A DNA stretch of 64,000 nt from Sporosarcina sp. Marseille-Q4943 (GTDB taxonomy: Bacteria > Bacillota > Bacilli > Bacillales_A > Planococcaceae): the NCBI RefSeq assembly GCF_943736995.1, contig NZ_OX031157.1, positions 1,833,001 to 1,897,000 of the forward strand. The letters run 5' to 3'. Under the pieces are notes generated by a model. The model saw only the letters and a program-made list of their open reading frames with translations, searched no databases and had not been told where the DNA came from. Position numbers and translations under genes: made by a program. This document shows positions 8,777 through 16,586 of this stretch, one piece after another (positions within the stretch are counted from its first letter, which is position 1; every line of letters begins with the position of its first letter).

Positions 8777-10228
8777 TTATAAATGCAGTCCTGTCCACTG
8801 CCAGTACGTGAAATAAAATAAGAGCATGACAAGTAAATAAATCGGCATTAAAACGGAGCTGACTTTGGCTAACTGCTTTGCATCGTAGGATACTTCTCCT
8901 TCTTCGTAGAAAAGCAGTAAAGCTTTCGAGCTGACAGGTACCGTTATGCAGTAATTCATCCCTATTAAACTTAGAAAAACTACTGCAGCCGGGTCCATTC
9001 CTATACTTTGGCTGAACACTATAAAACTTGGGATGAAAACAATCGCCCTTGTCGTATGAGATGTAATATATAAATGGCTCGTGACAGTTACAAGTAAAAT
9101 AATACTTACAAGCATCCACTCAGGCGCTTCGCTAAATAGGTGAATAGCGCTGAACATCCCTTTCTCAATCCAAGAGACAACGCCAGAGTCTACTAAAACT
9201 TGCCCAAGTGCCGTTGCTGCAGCCACAAATAGAATTAGATTCCATGATACCGACTTAATTCCTTGTTTCCAAGTAATCACTCCATAGTTTGGTAGCATGA
9301 CTAGTACCGCGCCAAGCATCGTAATAAAAGCAATGTCATAACCGTGGATGCTCTCTGACAGCCAACCGGCCATCAAAATGAAAATGATGACCAATGTCTT
9401 TTTTTCGTTTTTCCCAAATGGTTTATTCGGCAGTTTATCTTTTCCGCTCTCCGTCGCTTCAAATTCGTTCGATACTTCTTTCGGCCATAACATGAGCTTA
9501 ATAACAACGACTGAAATAATGGTAATAATGAGGGCAAACGGTACACCCCAAATAAGCCATTGGACAAATGAAATGGATTGTCCTACCGTCGTTTCCAATA
9601 ACCCTATTCCAATCAGATGGGAGCCAGCTCCTATTAATGTTGCGGAAGTACTCATTAAAATAACGACTGGCGCCATGATCGCCAACACACTTTGTTCCTT
9701 GGCGGAAAACTTGCTGCGCAACTGTTGTAACATCGGCATGGAAAGAGCGGCCCTTCCAGAAGTGGATGGGATAAAAAACGCGGAGGCGAACAATGCCGAT
9801 GAAACACCTCCTAGCACTCTATTTTTGTTACTGGAGTATCTTACGATCGACTCAACAAAACGTGTTGCAAGCCCTGATTGTTTGACCGCTTCTCCTATAA
9901 TAAATGATCCGACCATCAGCCATACAATTTCCTCCGAAAGGGAATTGTAGAGGAGATCTGGTTTGCCCGCTTTACATAATACAATAAATAGGAGTAGCGA
10001 GACTGCTACGAACCCTGCAGGAATTTTGGTCGCAACCCATAAAGTCATAGCAGACAAGAATGCAAAAAGAGATACCTTGGCAGCATAGCCAAGTTGGGAG
10101 GCTGAAGCAATGATCATCAAGTAGAAGACATGGACACTAATAATCCCCAAGGTTGCCGTTGAAATTCTGTCGACTAGAGCAACTGCGAAGCTTTCTTTTG
10201 TCCTTCTTTTATTCATTCTCGTAATCAT
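8777..10228 (-). CDS. SLC13/DASS family anion permease
   Basis: 483 aa, with about 11-12 membrane helices and the two-fold pseudo-symmetry of the divalent-anion/Na+ symporter family. The helix-hairpin tips carry Ser/Thr-rich motifs (FIPSTSGRAALSMPM in repeat 1, SHTTRAIVFIPSF in repeat 2) at the positions of the SNT motifs. Substrates in this family are dicarboxylates, related organic acids or sulfate. The partner glycerate kinase gene, 16 nt upstream on the same strand, suggests an organic acid leading to glycerate (for example a C4 hydroxy-acid or a sugar diacid). That assignment is inferred from context. Confidence 0.85.
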   Translation of the reverse strand: MITRMNKRRTKESFAVALVDRISTATLGIISVHVFYLMIIASASQLGYAAKVSLFAFLSAMTLWVATKIPAGFVAVSLLLFIVLCKAGKPDLLYNSLSEEIVWLMVGSFIIGEAVKQSGLATRFVESIVRYSSNKNRVLGGVSSALFASAFFIPSTSGRAALSMPMLQQLRSKFSAKEQSVLAIMAPVVILMSTSATLIGAGSHLIGIGLLETTVGQSISFVQWLIWGVPFALIITIISVVVIKLMLWPKEVSNEFEATESGKDKLPNKPFGKNEKKTLVIIFILMAGWLSESIHGYDIAFITMLGAVLVMLPNYGVITWKQGIKSVSWNLILFVAAATALGQVLVDSGVVSWIEKGMFSAIHLFSEAPEWMLVSIILLVTVTSHLYITSHTTRAIVFIPSFIVFSQSIGMDPAAVVFLSLIGMNYCITVPVSSKALLLFYEEGEVSYDAKQLAKVSSVLMPIYLLVMLLFYFTYWQWTGLHL

Positions 10229-10244
10229 CGGTCCACCACCTCAT

Positions 10245-11411
10245 CTATGCCATTTTTCTTCTAGCAATCCGTAGTCCTACGCTCACTTGACGGAGAACTG
10301 CTACAATGCTGTCTTCAATCCATTGGGGTGCTTTGCTGATCGCCTTTTCTAATGTTGCTGGTTTTTGAATGATGCTTGCGTATGCATCGATACCTGCCTG
10401 GTAGTTTAGATCTGCACCTTTACCGATTGTTCCTGTGATTGCAATAACCGGAATTTGATTCTTTTTCGCAATCCTAGCTACTTCAGCTGGGATTTTTCCG
10501 TTCGGCGTTTGGAAATCGATACTGCCTTCTGCCGTGAGGACGATATCCGCACCCGCAATTTTTTCCTCTATATTAATATAATTTTTAATAAGATCGAACC
10601 TAGGGTGAAGGGTTGCGCCTGTAAAGGCAATTAACCCTGCTCCAAGCCCGCCGGATGCGCCGCTGCCTGGCAGAGTCCTGACATCGAGTGAACAGTTTTT
10701 TTGGATTAAAGCGGCATAGTGCTCCAGTGCAGCTGACAATTTTTCTACTTGTTGTGGAGTCGCTCCTTTTTGCGGACCAAAGACTCGGGCGACCCCTTTC
10801 TCTCCGCAAAGTACGTTCGTCCAATTGCAAGCAACGTCAATGGAAACATCCGCGAGTCGTTTGTCTACATGAGTCGAATCAATATGGGCAACCTTTAGCA
10901 AATCTTCGCCACCTTGAATGATCAGCTGCTTATGATGATGATCGAAAAACTTCACACCGAGAGCCTGTGCCATCCCCGAGCCGCCATCGGATGTGCCGGA
11001 ATCCCCACAGCCGACAAGTATATGGTCGACACCAAGGTCAAGGGCTGCAAGTATCAGTTCGCCTACCCCATATGTAGTCGTTTTCAACGGGTTTCGTTGG
11101 TCTCGAGGAACATGCTTCAACCCAGCAACAGCCGCCATCTCTATGACGGCTGTCCGTTTATTGTTCTCAGTAAAGATTCCAAAATGGCTTACAATCTTCT
11201 TTCCAACAGGGCCTGTCACTTCTTTATAGATTAGTTCGCCCGCTTTTAAGCTCACAATTGTTTTTGCAAACCCTTCCCCTCCATCAATCATCGGCACAAC
11301 TTCAACATCAATTTCCTTATCAAATCGCCTTACCCCTTTAGCCATCGCAATGGCGACATCTTCCGCGTCTAAACATTCCTTAAACCCCGACGGTACAATT
11401 ACAATCTTCAT
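10245..11411 (-). CDS. glxK: glycerate kinase (GlxK/GarK family)
   Basis: 388 aa, matching the usual length of class II glycerate kinases. It starts MKIVIVPSGFKECLDA, the standard N-terminus, and contains the Gly-rich stretches GCGDSGTSDGGSGMAQALG and PGSGASGGLGAGL. The start is set at 11411 because AAGGAGGAAATTCAC precedes this ATG; a longer frame from 11459 has no ribosome binding site. It phosphorylates glycerate, feeding glycolysis as 2- or 3-phosphoglycerate. It heads a possible five-gene operon (kinase, permease, regulator, kinase, PepSY) and is divergent from the GntR-LrgAB cluster. Confidence 0.93.
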   Translation of the reverse strand: MKIVIVPSGFKECLDAEDVAIAMAKGVRRFDKEIDVEVVPMIDGGEGFAKTIVSLKAGELIYKEVTGPVGKKIVSHFGIFTENNKRTAVIEMAAVAGLKHVPRDQRNPLKTTTYGVGELILAALDLGVDHILVGCGDSGTSDGGSGMAQALGVKFFDHHHKQLIIQGGEDLLKVAHIDSTHVDKRLADVSIDVACNWTNVLCGEKGVARVFGPQKGATPQQVEKLSAALEHYAALIQKNCSLDVRTLPGSGASGGLGAGLIAFTGATLHPRFDLIKNYINIEEKIAGADIVLTAEGSIDFQTPNGKIPAEVARIAKKNQIPVIAITGTIGKGADLNYQAGIDAYASIIQKPATLEKAISKAPQWIEDSIVAVLRQVSVGLRIARRKMA

Positions 11412-11548
11412 GTGAATTTCCTCCTTGAAATCATTGATTACTTGTAATGTACCTATCAAAAGCTAATATATTTTGAGAGATAGATTAATAAATGATTAGA
11501 AATGGTTTTGGAGGTTAAACAATAGAAGATTATATTGATCTCCTCTAC

Positions 11549-11725
11549 GAGTGGACGCTTTCCGCGGGCACGGCTTCAGCCAATCGAACAGCGAAGGGTT
11601 CGATTTGTCTAATTTCTGTGTTTTGTGCAGAAATTAGACAGCATGTGCTCCCAACGCTGCGCTCAGTCCAGGGTCTTCAGCTCGCGCTCTTCCCGCAGGA
11701 GTCGCCACCCTCCGCTCCAATCAAC
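11549..11725 (+). repeat. dispersed palindromic repeat, copy A (long form)
   Basis: The left end reads GTGGACGCTTTCCGCGGGC and the right end CCCGCAGGAGTCGCCACC followed by CTCCAATCAAC. The interior contains a hairpin TGTCTAATTTCTG / CAGAAATTAGACA. The same ends and interior recur in copies B and G and, shortened, in C, D, E, F and H. Non-coding. It fills most of the gap between the glycerate kinase gene and the GntR promoter. Confidence 0.85.
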
Positions 11726-11782
11726 GAATGCTCCTATAAATCTAATGAGTTGGGGATTAATAGTGGCTAACCTTTTCAAAGG

Positions 11783-11811
11783 TTGTTTAGGGGAAATACA
11801 AATGATATACT
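11783..11811 (+). promoter_or_regulatory. sigma-A promoter of the GntR-LrgAB cluster
   Basis: TTGTTT (11783-11788), an exact 17-bp spacer, then TATACT (11806-11811). The predicted start point, about 7 bp further on, coincides with the first base of the palindromic operator. Confidence 0.7.
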
Positions 11812-11817
11812 TTTCTT

Positions 11818-11845
11818 ACTGGCATCTGGTATACCAGATGCCAGT
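11818..11845. promoter_or_regulatory. 28-bp perfect palindrome, probable GntR operator
   Basis: ACTGGCATCTGGTA is followed directly by its exact reverse complement. The core TGGTATACCA matches the TGGT-n-ACCA pattern bound by FCD-type GntR regulators. It starts right at the predicted transcription start and lies 86 bp before the GntR start codon, so autorepression is the simplest reading. The leader between operator and gene (11846-11931) has no other obvious element. Confidence 0.75.
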
Positions 11846-11931
11846 AGTTGTTTCCCTCATTTCTTGTTTAATAGCAGTGGTGCTACTCACTGAAGATCTA
11901 CTAAAGACTATTATGTTAAAGGATGAAATTG

Positions 11932-12585
11932 ATGAACTTTCTAAAGGCAGAACAACCCCAATTATTTAAGGACCACGCATATAACGAAATTAAGAAGGCC
12001 ATTATTCAGCACGAAATCGAACCTGGCTCCATGTTAAATGAACGTTCGCTTAGTGAAAGTCTTGGAATTAGCCGTACCCCTTTAAAATTAGCTTTGCAAC
12101 AGCTGGAATTGGAAGGTTGGATTACATCTGTACCTCGAAAAGGAATTTTCATTAAAACCATTAATAAAAGCGACGTTGATGACATTTTCCAACTGCGGAA
12201 GGCTAATGAAGTATTGGTTATCGAACTGCTCATTCCTCTTCTTGACGACGAAGCAATTGCTAAAATCGAGGAGCTGGATGAACAACTATCTGGCAATAAG
12301 GAAGACCCTGTACAGTTTGTGTACTGCGATTCTTCCTTTCACTTGTTTTTAGCAGAGTTAAGTCAAAATCTCCGTCTGTATCAATTGATTGAAAATCTCA
12401 CCGACCATTTTAATTGGTATCGATTCGCTTCATTGAAGGCCGGGAAAAGCTTGGATGAGATTCACTATGAACATACATTAATCATCGAGGGACTGAAAGC
12501 AAGGAATGTACGCCAAACAACGGACGCTGTTTTGAACCATATTGATAAGGCATACGCCACATTAATGGTAAATTTTCAGGGTTGA
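11932..12585 (+). CDS. GntR-family (FCD) transcriptional regulator
   Basis: About 217 aa. The N-terminal winged helix has the GntR signature (LNERSLSESLGISRTPLKLA). A C-terminal all-helical FCD ligand domain follows (about 80-215) with the expected metal/ligand-binding Asp and His residues (FHLFLAEL, HYEHTLIIEGL). FCD regulators typically respond to hydroxy or dicarboxylic acids such as lactate, glycolate or gluconate. The ATG at 11932 is preferred over the one at 11923 because AAAGG is then about 9 nt away. It probably binds the palindrome at 11818-11845 and controls the LrgA/LrgB-like genes 40 nt downstream. Confidence 0.9.
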   Translation: MNFLKAEQPQLFKDHAYNEIKKAIIQHEIEPGSMLNERSLSESLGISRTPLKLALQQLELEGWITSVPRKGIFIKTINKSDVDDIFQLRKANEVLVIELLIPLLDDEAIAKIEELDEQLSGNKEDPVQFVYCDSSFHLFLAELSQNLRLYQLIENLTDHFNWYRFASLKAGKSLDEIHYEHTLIIEGLKARNVRQTTDAVLNHIDKAYATLMVNFQG

Positions 12586-12625
12586 AGGAAAGGATTAATT
12601 TTCATTAGAAAGAAGGGAAATTGTT

Positions 12626-13045
12626 TTGGAGCAACACGTCAAGAAAGCTCTCACCATTATTTTGCAAGTTTGTATTTTATATATGTTCTCGTATATTGGA
12701 AACGTTATTCAGAACTTTTTCCACTTAGTGATCCCAGGGAGTATTATAGGACTCTTATTACTCTTTACTTGTTTATGTTTCAAAATCGTCCCCGTTAAAT
12801 GGATTGAAAACGGAGCCGGATTTTTACTGAGTTTATTAATGTTATTTTTCATTCCAACGACAGTTGGTGTCATGAACTATTCTTCGTTACTTTCTTTTCA
12901 AGGTGCGTTGTTCATCCTCGCTGTTCTGTTAAGTACAGTCATTTCCATTGCAATTACAGGAACGGCAGGTCAATTTTTTGAGAATAAGGCACAAAAGAGA
13001 AAGGATGATAAAGAATGCAACAAGGCCCACTCGCAATCTGCATGA
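12626..13045 (+). CDS. LrgA/CidA-family membrane protein
   Basis: 139 aa with four predicted membrane helices and a basic cytoplasmic tail, the standard CidA/LrgA form (IPGSIIGLLLLF in helix 2, LLSLLMLFFIPTTVGVM in helix 3). Translation starts at TTG (12626) with GAAGGG upstream. The last 31 nt overlap the LrgB-like gene, so expression is coupled. The family was named for murein-hydrolase control, but B. subtilis homologues form a pyruvate transporter and the plant homologue PLGG1 moves glycolate and glycerate. With a glycerate kinase next door, a hydroxy-acid transport role is the better guess here. Confidence 0.88.
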   Translation: MEQHVKKALTIILQVCILYMFSYIGNVIQNFFHLVIPGSIIGLLLLFTCLCFKIVPVKWIENGAGFLLSLLMLFFIPTTVGVMNYSSLLSFQGALFILAVLLSTVISIAITGTAGQFFENKAQKRKDDKECNKAHSQSA

Positions 13046-13707
13046 TTTTATTAACTGTCATTGCTTATCTCGCGATGTCGAAAATATATAAGAAGTATTC
13101 TTACTCATTTTTAATACCTGTTTTAACTGCGACTACTATTATTATCATCATCCTGTCTTTGTTTCATATTCCATATGAAAGCTATATGTCTGGAGGGCAA
13201 TGGATCAGTTCCCTTTTAGGTCCTTCCGTCGTCGCACTCGCTTACCCTTTGTATAAACAGCGTCAATTTTTACTAGATCACTTAGCTCCTATAATAGGGG
13301 GAGTATTTGTTGGTGCCACTTCCGGAATGGTCAGTGTTGCTCTCCTCGCTAAAATCTTCGGGGTGAATCATTCATTAACTCTTTCCCTTATCCCAAAATC
13401 TCTTACCACTCCCATTGCAATAGAAGTAGCTAAAGGATTAGGCGGAAATGCCTCTCTGGCAGTTGTCGGTGTTATGATTGCAGGAATCTTTGGCGCAATC
13501 GCTGCACCTTCTATTTTTAAATGGTTGCGGGTGCGTAGCCCCATGGGAAGAGGCATCGCTCTTGGCAGTGCATCGCATGCGATAGGGACTGCGAAAGCAG
13601 CGGAATACGGCGAACTCACCTTTTCGATGAGTTCTGTCACAATGGCGTTATGTGCAATCATCGGCTCTGTTCTTGGTCCGATTGTTGTGTGGGTATTTCA
13701 CATTTAA
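13015..13707 (+). CDS. LrgB/CidB-family membrane protein
   Basis: 230 aa, the normal LrgB length, with about six to seven membrane helices. Conserved LrgB features include KSLTTPIAIEVAKGLGG and SHAIGTAKAAEYGE. AAAGGATG lies a few nt before the ATG at 13015. It forms the partner of the LrgA-like protein and ends the GntR-LrgA-LrgB cluster, which is closed by two stacked hairpins. Probable substrate: glycerate, glycolate or a related acid, by neighbourhood inference only. Confidence 0.9.
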   Translation: MQQGPLAICMILLTVIAYLAMSKIYKKYSYSFLIPVLTATTIIIIILSLFHIPYESYMSGGQWISSLLGPSVVALAYPLYKQRQFLLDHLAPIIGGVFVGATSGMVSVALLAKIFGVNHSLTLSLIPKSLTTPIAIEVAKGLGGNASLAVVGVMIAGIFGAIAAPSIFKWLRVRSPMGRGIALGSASHAIGTAKAAEYGELTFSMSSVTMALCAIIGSVLGPIVVWVFHI

Positions 13708-13720
13708 GAAGCCAATAAGA

Positions 13721-13807
13721 AAAGTCCAATTCTCCTTTTTTGGAGATTGGACTTTGCAGACTGTAGACAAATACCATGGATTTTGGTGTTTGCCTGCAGT
13801 CTTTTTT
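13721..13807 (+). terminator. two stacked hairpins ending the LrgAB operon
   Basis: The first hairpin (13721-13755) pairs AAAGTCCAAT with ATTGGACTTT. The second (13758-13802) pairs AGACTG...CAAATACC with GGTGTTTG...CAGTCT and is followed by TTTTTTCTTTT, a good intrinsic terminator. An inverted relative of this two-hairpin module recurs at 14606-14691. Confidence 0.75.
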
Positions 13808-13849
13808 CTTTTAAAAAAGAGATAAAGCTACAATATTGATTTCCGCTGC

Positions 13850-14068
13850 GAGCGGACGCTTTCCGCGGGCACGGCTTCAGCCAATCGAACAGCGAAGGGT
13901 TCGATTTGTCTAATTTCTGCGGGTTGTGCAGAAATTAGACAGCACCCCTATGCTCGTAACGCTACGCTTTTACTCGCAAAAGCCGTTCTTCGTTACGGCT
14001 TTCGCTCAGTCCAGGGTCTTCAGCTCGTACTGTTCCCGCAGGAGTCGCCGCTCTCCGCTCCAATCAAC
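13850..14068 (+). repeat. dispersed palindromic repeat, copy B (longest form)
   Basis: Ends as in copy A (GCGGACGCTTTCCGCGGGC ... CCCGCAGGAGTCGCCG, CTCCAATCAAC). It contains the GTCTAATTTCTGC / GCAGAAATTAGAC hairpin plus an extra segment with GCCGT / ACGGC pairing that is also present in copies F and G. It directly abuts the 5' end of the transposase remnant. Confidence 0.85.
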
Positions 14069-14082
14069 GGTGTTTCCTATTA

Positions 14083-14411
14083 ACTGAATTAGGCGATGGA
14101 TATGATGAAGAACAGTATGCCTCAATTCCTTCTATTTGTGCTACGTGTCCAGTGATTGGCCAATGCACGCAGAGCAAGAATCACCAAAAGTTGATTCAAC
14201 GTCATATCTGGCAAGACTATTTGGATGTAGCTGAGGACTTGCGACATAACTACCAAGTCAAGGAAATATACAGGAAGCGTACAGAGACGATCGAGCGTGT
14301 CTTAGCCGTCGCCATAGAAAAGCATGGCAGGCGATGCTGACTTTTGCTGCTCTAAATCTTAAGAAGCTGGCCAGCTGGACATGGAAAACGCCGGCTGAAA
14401 GCGTTACTTGA
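14083..14411 (+). pseudogene. IS1182-family transposase, 3' fragment with deletion and frameshift
   Basis: The frame from about 14083 reads ELGDGYDEEQYASIP, a Cys-rich part (CATCPVIGQC) and KNHQKLIQRHIWQDY, then KEIYRKRTETIERV and EKHG. These match the C-terminal third of IS1182-type DDE transposases, where the sequence normally continues from EKHG through about a dozen residues to AMLTFAA. Here that link is missing and the reading frame changes: the last part (MLTFAALNLKKLASWTW) continues in another frame from 14334. Its 5' two thirds are absent and the edge meets repeat copy B; copy C follows. It is a dead insertion-sequence remnant. Confidence 0.85.
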
Positions 14412-14440
14412 ATGATGCCGTTGACCTAAGGGTAATCCAG

Positions 14441-14550
14441 TTGATTGGAGTGCAGGGCGGCGACTCCTGGGGGATCAGCGCAGCGTGAAGACCCCGCAGG
14501 AGCAAAGCGACGAGGAGGCTGAGGGCAAGCCCCCCGGAAAGCGTCCGCCC
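14441..14550 (-). repeat. dispersed palindromic repeat, copy C (inverted)
   Basis: The only copy on the opposite strand: it begins TTGATTGGAGTGCAGGGCGG and ends GGAAAGCGTCCGC, the reverse complements of the family's right and left ends. It faces copy B across the transposase remnant. Confidence 0.75.
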
Positions 14551-14605
14551 GGAACGGAAATCAACGTCGCGTCAGTCTAACGTTTTTGCATCAATGCGTT
14601 TAATA

Positions 14606-14691
14606 AGACAAAAGGATGGAAAACAATTCGATTTCCATCCCTTTTGTCTACAGTCCGAAAAGTCCAATCTCTTTTTTGGAAATTGGACTTT
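14606..14691. terminator. two stacked hairpins downstream of the deaminase gene
   Basis: AGACAAAAGGATGGAAA pairs with TTTCCATCC-CTTTTGTCT (14606-14649), followed by AAAGTCCAAT / ATTGGACTTT (14658-14691). The second hairpin is a likely terminator for the minus-strand gene ending at 14719, though its U-tract is short. Segment TTTGTCTACAGTC...AAAGTCCAATC is an inverted copy of the module at 13721-13772. Confidence 0.55.
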
Positions 14692-14718
14692 ATTATGTGG
14701 TAGAGAGATATGCTGTGT

Positions 14719-15201
14719 TTATTGTCTGCTTGCATGGAAATGGCGATGGAGTTCACGAACTTCCTCAGCCAGTTCAGGGACAGGGCCATCGATTGTCGTA
14801 TCACGAATAACATCTTGGATAGGAAGATTCCGAACGCGCGATGGGGCAACTCCCATTTCACTCAGCCATTGTACTAGCTGTTCGGATGAACTCGCATAAA
14901 CGATCCGACCTAATCCAACCCACCCGTGGGCTGCAGCGCACATAGGGCAATGCTCGCCAGAAGTATATACCGTCGCCTTGCTTCTTTCTTCAGCGGTCAT
15001 ATTCGAGGCCGCCCATCGTGCCAAAGCAAATTCCGGGTGTTGTGTATGGTCTCCACCTGCAACGTGATTATGGTCTTCTGCAAGCACGTCTCCGTTGGCT
15101 GAGACAAGGACAGAACCAAATGGCTCGTCACCTTTCTCCAGCGCAGTTTTTGCTAATTCAATACAACGTCGTAGGTGTTTCAAATCTGAATTACTAATCA
15201 T
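14719..15201 (-). CDS. nucleoside/guanine deaminase family protein (CDA fold)
   Basis: 160 aa, one cytidine/deoxycytidylate-deaminase-like domain. The zinc-binding and catalytic motifs are present: HPEFA near residue 55 and the C-x-x-C of GEHCPMCAAAHGW near residue 85. Members of this subgroup deaminate guanine or other small amino-heterocycles; tRNA adenosine deaminase is less likely because the sequence lacks the basic C-terminal region. It stands alone and the substrate is uncertain. Nearby purine/pyrimidine-type genes (22.3-27.4 kb) are too far away to be one operon. Confidence 0.85.
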   Translation of the reverse strand: MISNSDLKHLRRCIELAKTALEKGDEPFGSVLVSANGDVLAEDHNHVAGGDHTQHPEFALARWAASNMTAEERSKATVYTSGEHCPMCAAAHGWVGLGRIVYASSSEQLVQWLSEMGVAPSRVRNLPIQDVIRDTTIDGPVPELAEEVRELHRHFHASRQ

Positions 15202-15265
15202 AAATGAATCCTCCTCGTTTGCATTACTATTCCAAGACCAAATTGAACAGCTGTATCAACTTTTG

Positions 15266-16195
15266 TTATTTATTTAAATAACTTTTCTCTTTTGCCAATA
15301 CTAAATTGACGAGCATTTCATTAATCGGAACTTCCAGGCCAAGCTCTTTGGCTTTTTGAACAACTCCACCATTGATGGCCATAATTTCTGTTTTTCTTTT
15401 ATTCAAGACGTCGACCAACATCGATGTCTGGTTTGGCGCCGTTTTCCTAGCCAAATTTTTAATAATAGAGGAATCATTAAAATGTAAAGGAATGCCTGCT
15501 TTTTTAGCAACCATGAGACACTCTTCTGCAATCTTATCCTGTAATTTAGATGTTTCCTCGTTTTCTACCAACTCACCGTTTCTCAGACCAGTGAGAGCGC
15601 CTAGTGGATTTATGCCACAATTGCCAATTAACTTCTCCCAAATTAATGACATGACATTTTCGGAAACCTTTGATGGCCCGAGTTTTTCATGTTCAAACAT
15701 ACGTTGGATTTCTTTGATCCGATCAGTGACTTGACCATCAACCTCACCGATCACAGTTCCCCCACTGCCTGTGTGGAGTACGACACCAGGCTCTTCAATG
15801 TAGCCGGCAGTACTCGTAGTCCCCGCAATAATTTTACTCTCATCAATGAATTTAGCGATGTTCTCAATATTGCCGATGCCGTTCTGTAGAGTTAACACGA
15901 TTGTGTTGTCGCCAAAGAGATTTTTATTTTGCTCCATAGCAATTTCAGTAACATATGTTTTGACTAAAACAATGACTAAATCAAGTTCTTCACCGATCTC
16001 TTTCCCATCAGTGAACGCCTTAAGATTCGTATATACCTTTTTCTCGTCACCATGCATGATCGTAAGCCCTTTAGAATTGATTGCGTCTATATGTTCTTTA
16101 TATATATCGATTAAGTAAACGTCATGTCCCGTTTCGGATAAGACTGCACCATAAAGTCCGCCTATGGCTCCTGCACCGATGATACCAATTTTCAT
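15266..16195 (-). CDS. 2-dehydropantoate 2-reductase family (PanE/ApbA-like)
   Basis: 309 aa. The N-terminal Rossmann fold carries GIIGAGAIGGLYGAVLSE. The C-terminal helical domain contains the catalytic Lys in IWEKLIGNCGINPLGALTG, as in ketopantoate reductases. The family includes true pantothenate enzymes and many NAD(P)H-dependent reductases of unknown substrate. No panB or panC gene is adjacent, so pantothenate synthesis is possible but not shown. The gene appears monocistronic. Confidence 0.85.
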   Translation of the reverse strand: MKIGIIGAGAIGGLYGAVLSETGHDVYLIDIYKEHIDAINSKGLTIMHGDEKKVYTNLKAFTDGKEIGEELDLVIVLVKTYVTEIAMEQNKNLFGDNTIVLTLQNGIGNIENIAKFIDESKIIAGTTSTAGYIEEPGVVLHTGSGGTVIGEVDGQVTDRIKEIQRMFEHEKLGPSKVSENVMSLIWEKLIGNCGINPLGALTGLRNGELVENEETSKLQDKIAEECLMVAKKAGIPLHFNDSSIIKNLARKTAPNQTSMLVDVLNKRKTEIMAINGGVVQKAKELGLEVPINEMLVNLVLAKEKSYLNK

Positions 16196-16468
16196 ACAAA
16201 CTCAACCTTTCGTTAACTGTTTATCCATATTTTCAACTTAATTATTATATCATGCATTGCTTCCAGTCATGGTTTTGACAGACCAACCAAGAAGCTCGGC
16301 CAAAATTAATAACCCTTCTAAATTCAAACACATGATTGTTATTCTATTACTCATAAAAAGTGAAGCGTTTACATTTTTAATTGTAAGCTACTTCTGAAAT
16401 TATATCAAACTTAGTTTACAGGTATGGAATAATTTTACTTTTCATCTGGCGATTGTCTTCTGCGGACA

Positions 16469-16507
16469 ACAGTAAAGGGAAATGGATATGTCCATTTCCC
16501 TCACTGT
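16469..16507 (-). terminator. hairpin downstream of Mn-catalase
   Basis: AGGGAAATGGA / TCCATTTCCCT stem extended by outer ACAGT / ACTGT. It lies 80 bp past the catalase stop. The U-tract is poor, so it may act mainly as a 3' stabiliser. The rest of the 391-bp gap (16196-16586) is AT-rich and shows nothing else. Confidence 0.5.
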
Positions 16508-16586
16508 TATCCAATTAATTTTTCACATAGATAAACATTAGAATTCATCATAATAATGTTTCCTTACATAATGTTTTTCTTGTTTA

